Assembly: GCA_945836835.1 (NCBI GenBank)
Contig: CAMAML010000007.1
Coordinates: 1-17,318 of the forward strand
Direction of reading: 5' to 3'
From: an uncultured cyanobacterium
GTDB taxonomy: Bacteria > Cyanobacteriota > Vampirovibrionia > Gastranaerophilales > Gastranaerophilaceae
DNA: 17,318 nt
Positions 15,207 through 17,318 of this stretch are shown here, piece after piece. The stretch's first letter is position 1, and every line of letters starts with the position of its first letter. The notes beneath the pieces were generated by a model. The model saw only the letters and a list, made by a program, of their open reading frames with translations. It ran no database searches and was not told the origin of the DNA. Both the position numbers and the translations under genes were made by a program.

Positions 15207-15234
15207 AAAAAGACCCATCTCAATAGGAGAGGGT
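15207..15234 (-). terminator. Rho-independent terminator inside repeat copy B
   Basis: Minus strand: ACCCTCTC, loop CTATT, GAGA-T-GGGT (one bulged T), then CTTTTT. The 8 bp stem followed by a U-run is classical. It lies about 70 bases past the stop of the 15304-15804 gene and before the fli promoter, so it would insulate the two units. Confidence 0.65.
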
Positions 15235-15238
15235 AACA

Positions 15239-15282
15239 GTTACGGGTAATTGGCACTTTTACGACGCCCAATTACCCGTAAC
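15239..15282. repeat. Perfect 15 bp stem-loop within repeat copy B
   Basis: GTTACGGGTAATTGG at 15239-15253 is exactly complementary to CCAATTACCCGTAAC at 15268-15282, with a 14 base loop. The left arm recurs in copy A (ACGGGTAATTGGCACT at 11108-11123). No U-run follows it directly, so it is not a terminator by itself. Confidence 0.8.
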
Positions 15283-15303
15283 AACTTAATCACTTAGTCA
15301 CTT

Positions 15304-15804
15304 TTAAAAATCAAGGCCCATGTCCTGCTTATTTGCACGGGAAACCAGCTCCATTGCGTTAAACAATTTTGCCTGTCCTTCCTGAATAACCGTATATTCT
15401 GCATCGAGCTTACTTAATTGTCTGAAATAGCCCATGAGCGTGCTTAACTCCTGAGGGTTACCCTCCGCCTCGTCAATCTGAGCTTCCAGTTCTTCCGCAA
15501 TTTCTTCCAATATATCTTCGGTGGAGGTATCATCCGCAACTGCAAGCCCGATTGTCGCAGCAAGTGTTTTGATGTCCGAAGTGACTTCAGCTTCTCCGCT
15601 CAATCCTCCGACAACTCCTTGAGCTTCTTCGGCTCTTACTTCTCGGATTTTTTCACGTGCCTGAGACGCAGTCATCCCCTCAGTTACCGTAATCCCTAAC
15701 GCCTCCAGCTCTTTTCGGGTAGTTTCGCTCAAGTCCGTTTCGGATGTTTTCGGTGTAATAGCTTGTGCTTGTGCTGCCGTTGCCGACTTGATTTCTGATG
15801 TCAT
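15304..15804 (-). CDS. Unrecognised acidic protein next to the flagellar operon
   Basis: I do not recognise a family. The 166-residue product is acidic and soluble, with no signal peptide or membrane segment. Residues 1-30 are rich in Ser, Thr, Ala and Gln and look disordered (TSEIKSATAAQAQAITPKTS). A helical pattern follows: TRKELEALGITVTEGMTASQAREKIREVRAEE, a Gly-rich turn, then DILEEIAEELEAQIDEAEGN and a last amphipathic helix LSTLMGYFRQLSKLDAEY. The start at 15804 is chosen over the ATG at 15825 because AGAGG lies 7 bases before it and the upstream ATG would sit about 15 bases from the predicted transcript start. A disordered polar N-terminus, position beside fli genes and a possible sigma-28 promoter would fit a flagellar export substrate or late flagellar regulator, but this is inference. 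It is transcribed separately from the polymerase gene upstream, with a terminator downstream. Confidence 0.7.
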   Translation of the reverse strand: MTSEIKSATAAQAQAITPKTSETDLSETTRKELEALGITVTEGMTASQAREKIREVRAEEAQGVVGGLSGEAEVTSDIKTLAATIGLAVADDTSTEDILEEIAEELEAQIDEAEGNPQELSTLMGYFRQLSKLDAEYTVIQEGQAKLFNAMELVSRANKQDMGLDF

Positions 15805-15846
15805 AAAATAACCTCTCTTTCTCATATCCCACTCGGTACATATTTT

Positions 15847-15874
15847 TAAACGGAATTTTTGGAAGAGAACTTTA
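15847..15874 (-). promoter_or_regulatory. Possible sigma-28 (FliA/SigD) type promoter
   Basis: Minus strand TAAAGTTC (15874-15867), 12 bp, then TCCGTTTA (15854-15847). The FliA consensus is TAAAGTTT, 11 bp, GCCGATAA: 7 of 8 in the -35 and 5 of 8 in the -10, spacer one base long. The start would be near 15840, with a 36 base leader ahead of the 15804 ATG. No good sigma-70 promoter is seen in this 86 bp gap. Confidence 0.3.
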
Positions 15875-15911
15875 ATAAATTTGCATAAATGTTAAGAAGA
15901 TTTTCAAAAAA

Positions 15912-17129
15912 TTAATTATTCAACGGAGGTTCGCCCGTCAAGCCGTTTTCGTCTTTGATTGTCCTTAAATACCCTCTTTTTACAATGTCTTTGCCGAATT
16001 TTTCCTCGAGCTTGTCGAGGCAGGAGGCAAGTTTTTGGCTCTTGACTTCTTTTTCGATATCGGAAAACAGGAACAACTGCTCCTGCGAAACGAATGTGAG
16101 ATTCTCAAAAATGATCCCCGAGCTTCGGTAAAGGATATTCGGGGAGTAAATTTTTTCAAATAACCTAAAGACCACCTCGGCAACTTCCCATTCGTAGCAG
16201 GTGGGCTTGTCAAGGATAATTTTTTCAAAGAAAACCCTAAAATCCTTTGTCCTCAGCATAACGCCGATTGCGGAGCTTTTTCCCTTGATTTCTCTTAACC
16301 TTGCACAGCCTTTATGGATGTGGTAGTTCAGGGAATTTTTCAGGAAGTTTTTATCCGAGGTGAATTTCCCCAACGCACTTGTGTTTTGGATTGATTTTGG
16401 AAGTTTTTCTTCGTTTGAAACCGGCGAAACCGTTTCGCCGAGCAACTCGTGTTTCATCTCCAATCCCCGTTTACCGATTTTTTTGTTAAGCCACTCGTCA
16501 GAGCGGCAGACAAGCTCGTATGCGTTGATTATCCCCGAGGAATGCAGTAGTTTGGTAAGATTTCGTCCGATGCCCCAAATTTCTTCGATATAAGTTTTCT
16601 TCAACTCTTCCTCGACAAAGGCGGGGTTGATGGCAAAAACTTTGCAATCCAAAGTTTTTGCCTTGTCGGAAGCAAGTTTTGCAAGCGTTTTGCTTGAACT
16701 TATCCCGATGGAAACTTTTATATCCAATTCGTCCAAAATAGTTTGTCTTATGTGTCCGGCAAGGTCAAGAGCGCTCATTTTGTGGAGTTTTCTAACCCCC
16801 GTCAAGTCGATGAACGCCTCGTCGATAGAGTAAACTTCGACATCGGGTGAAAATCGCTTGAGGGTTTCCATAACCTCGTCGGACACTCTTGCGTACAGGT
16901 CGTGGTTTGCTACGACGTAAATTCCTTTGGGGTGTTCTTTTTTTGCTATAAAAAGCGGTTCGCCCATTTTTATCCCGAGGCGTTTTGCCTCTTTAGAGCG
17001 TGAAATAACGCACCCGTCCTTGTTTGAAATAACGGAAACGGGCTTACCTTTCAGCTCGGGATTGGCTTTTTGCTCGCAACAGACAAAAAACGAATCACAA
17101 TCAACAAGTGCAATAACTCTTTTGTTCAT
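15912..17129 (-). CDS. umuC: Y-family DNA polymerase, UmuC type (Pol V catalytic subunit)
   Basis: Error-prone translesion polymerase. The 405 residues are near the usual 420. The palm opens with ALVDCDSFFVCCEQ (metal ligand Asp10), then DGCVISRSKEAKRLGIKMGEPLF, which marks UmuC rather than DinB. The catalytic pair is in YSIDEAFIDL (Asp103, Glu104). GISSSKTLAKLASDKAK and IWGIGRNLTKLL (a helix-hairpin-helix) follow. The little-finger domain covers about 240-345. QEQLFLF near residue 350 fits the beta-clamp binding motif. No umuD is present in the 189 bp upstream that can be seen or anywhere else here, so a UmuD partner would be encoded elsewhere or absent. There is no Shine-Dalgarno; the promoter places the transcript start at or next to the ATG. 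I found no LexA-type box. DinB (Pol IV) is the less likely alternative. Confidence 0.9.
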   Translation of the reverse strand: MNKRVIALVDCDSFFVCCEQKANPELKGKPVSVISNKDGCVISRSKEAKRLGIKMGEPLFIAKKEHPKGIYVVANHDLYARVSDEVMETLKRFSPDVEVYSIDEAFIDLTGVRKLHKMSALDLAGHIRQTILDELDIKVSIGISSSKTLAKLASDKAKTLDCKVFAINPAFVEEELKKTYIEEIWGIGRNLTKLLHSSGIINAYELVCRSDEWLNKKIGKRGLEMKHELLGETVSPVSNEEKLPKSIQNTSALGKFTSDKNFLKNSLNYHIHKGCARLREIKGKSSAIGVMLRTKDFRVFFEKIILDKPTCYEWEVAEVVFRLFEKIYSPNILYRSSGIIFENLTFVSQEQLFLFSDIEKEVKSQKLASCLDKLEEKFGKDIVKRGYLRTIKDENGLTGEPPLNN

Positions 17130-17135
17130 AGTTAT

Positions 17136-17144
17136 ATTATAGCA
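17136..17144 (-). promoter_or_regulatory. Extended -10 promoter at the umuC start codon
   Basis: Minus strand TGCTATAAT (17144-17136) is a perfect extended -10 element, followed by ATAACT and the ATG at 17129. Transcription would begin at or one base before the ATG. No -35 box is seen at 16-18 bp spacing, as expected for extended -10 promoters. Confidence 0.6.
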
Positions 17145-17160
17145 TGGGTAGTTACTAAGA

Positions 17161-17264
17161 GATTAAGTGAATAGTGATTAAGTTTTTACGGCGGACAAGT
17201 CCGTAAGATTGGGATAATTGTACGATACCTAAATTCTTTGATAAAACTTAATCACTTAATCACT
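17161..17264 (-). repeat. Dispersed inverted-repeat element, copy C (short form)
   Basis: AGTGATTAAGTTTT at 17173-17186 is exactly complementary to 17243-17256. The match extends outward with one indel, giving arms of about 22 bases. Minus-strand reading gives AAGTTTTATC, GAATTTAGG and ATCGTAC, matching copy A's order. A small hairpin with CGGAC and GTCCG arms lies in the middle. The region 17265-17318 holds AT-rich sequence with no gene I can support. Confidence 0.6.
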
Positions 17265-17318
17265 GATAAATATAAATTTTTATGACAAAATTCCCTTTTA
17301 AAATTTTTAACGTAAAAT

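Larger units (their letters stand above)
15144..15303 (-). repeat. Dispersed inverted-repeat element, copy B (complete)
   Basis: Imperfect 23 bp terminal inverted repeats, 15144-15166 and 15281-15303, match at 20 of 23 positions and contain the recurring unit TAAGTGA. Between them lie a perfect 15 bp stem-loop and a terminator-like hairpin. A GGGGCATT/AATGCCCC pair straddles the outer edge (15121-15128 and 15190-15197). The element ends on the base before the stop codon of the neighbouring gene. Together with the promoter at 15054-15083 this accounts for the 329 bp gap, which has no gene. Confidence 0.7.

Noticed and set aside
15140..15303. CRISPR array, suggested by the recurring TAAGTGA units
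   Set aside because: The units are short, irregularly spaced and arranged as inverted terminal repeats around hairpins; there are no equal spacers and no cas genes.
15804..15825. ATG at 15825 as the start of the unknown 15304-15804 gene (173 residues)
   Set aside because: The ATG at 15804 has AGAGG at ideal spacing, while the upstream ATG has no good ribosome site and its extra seven residues overlap that site.
17282..17318. A possible plus-strand gene start (ATG at 17282, MTKFPFKIFNVK) running off the right edge
   Set aside because: Only 12 codons are visible, there is no Shine-Dalgarno, and the sequence is AT-rich with no family match. It cannot be told from chance without more sequence.

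Overview
The window is a stretch of ordinary bacterial chromosome, AT-leaning and densely coding. The best match is a non-photosynthetic cyanobacterial relative (Vampirovibrionia/Melainabacteria, probably Gastranaerophilales). This rests on three things seen in the sequence and compared with family knowledge from memory: the ScpA N-terminus follows the cyanobacterial 'LxDxAxxGxIDPWxxxIxDVxDxxL' pattern, the TPR-linked metalloprotease has the HExGHALGxxGHS zinc site I associate with cyanobacterial matrixin-like proteins, and a flagellar export operon sits beside conserved housekeeping genes. No marker-gene phylogeny could be run, so the assignment is an inference (about 0.7). I see no rRNA, tRNA, CRISPR array, phage or intact insertion sequence.

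Layout. (1) 3-2573, plus strand: the 3' part of rimO (cut by the window edge), then a MATE transporter. (2) 2570-4687, minus strand: uppS followed by one long ORF fusing an RdgB/HAM1 nucleotide pyrophosphatase to a TcdA-type tRNA dehydratase. Its stop codon overlaps the converging MATE stop. (3) 4688-4834: a divergent intergenic region with recognisable promoters for uppS and smc. (4) 4835-10993, plus strand: smc, scpA and scpB (the whole SMC-ScpAB condensin) and a membrane-anchored matrixin-like metalloprotease with TPRs. Genes touch or overlap, so one transcript is likely. (5) 10994-11173: a gap with hairpins and repeat copy A. (6) 11174-14974, minus strand: a flagellar export and switch operon in transcription order two-SpoA FliM/FliN-like protein, fliO, fliP, fliQ, fliR. 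(7) 14975-15303: the operon's promoter, an operator-like dyad, and repeat copy B with a terminator. (8) 15304-17129, minus strand: an unrecognised acidic protein (possible late flagellar gene) and a UmuC-type Y-family polymerase. (9) 17130-17318: a promoter at the polymerase start codon, repeat copy C, and sequence with no supported gene.

No multi-gene defence or secretion system of a wholly new kind is evident. The points most worth following are the RdgB-TcdA fusion, a family of about 100-160 bp inverted-repeat elements at gene ends (one carrying a convincing terminator), a FliQ nearly twice the usual length, a FliM/FliN-like protein with two SpoA domains and an acidic tail, an apparently leaderless polymerase gene, and an unknown gene behind a possible sigma-28 promoter.
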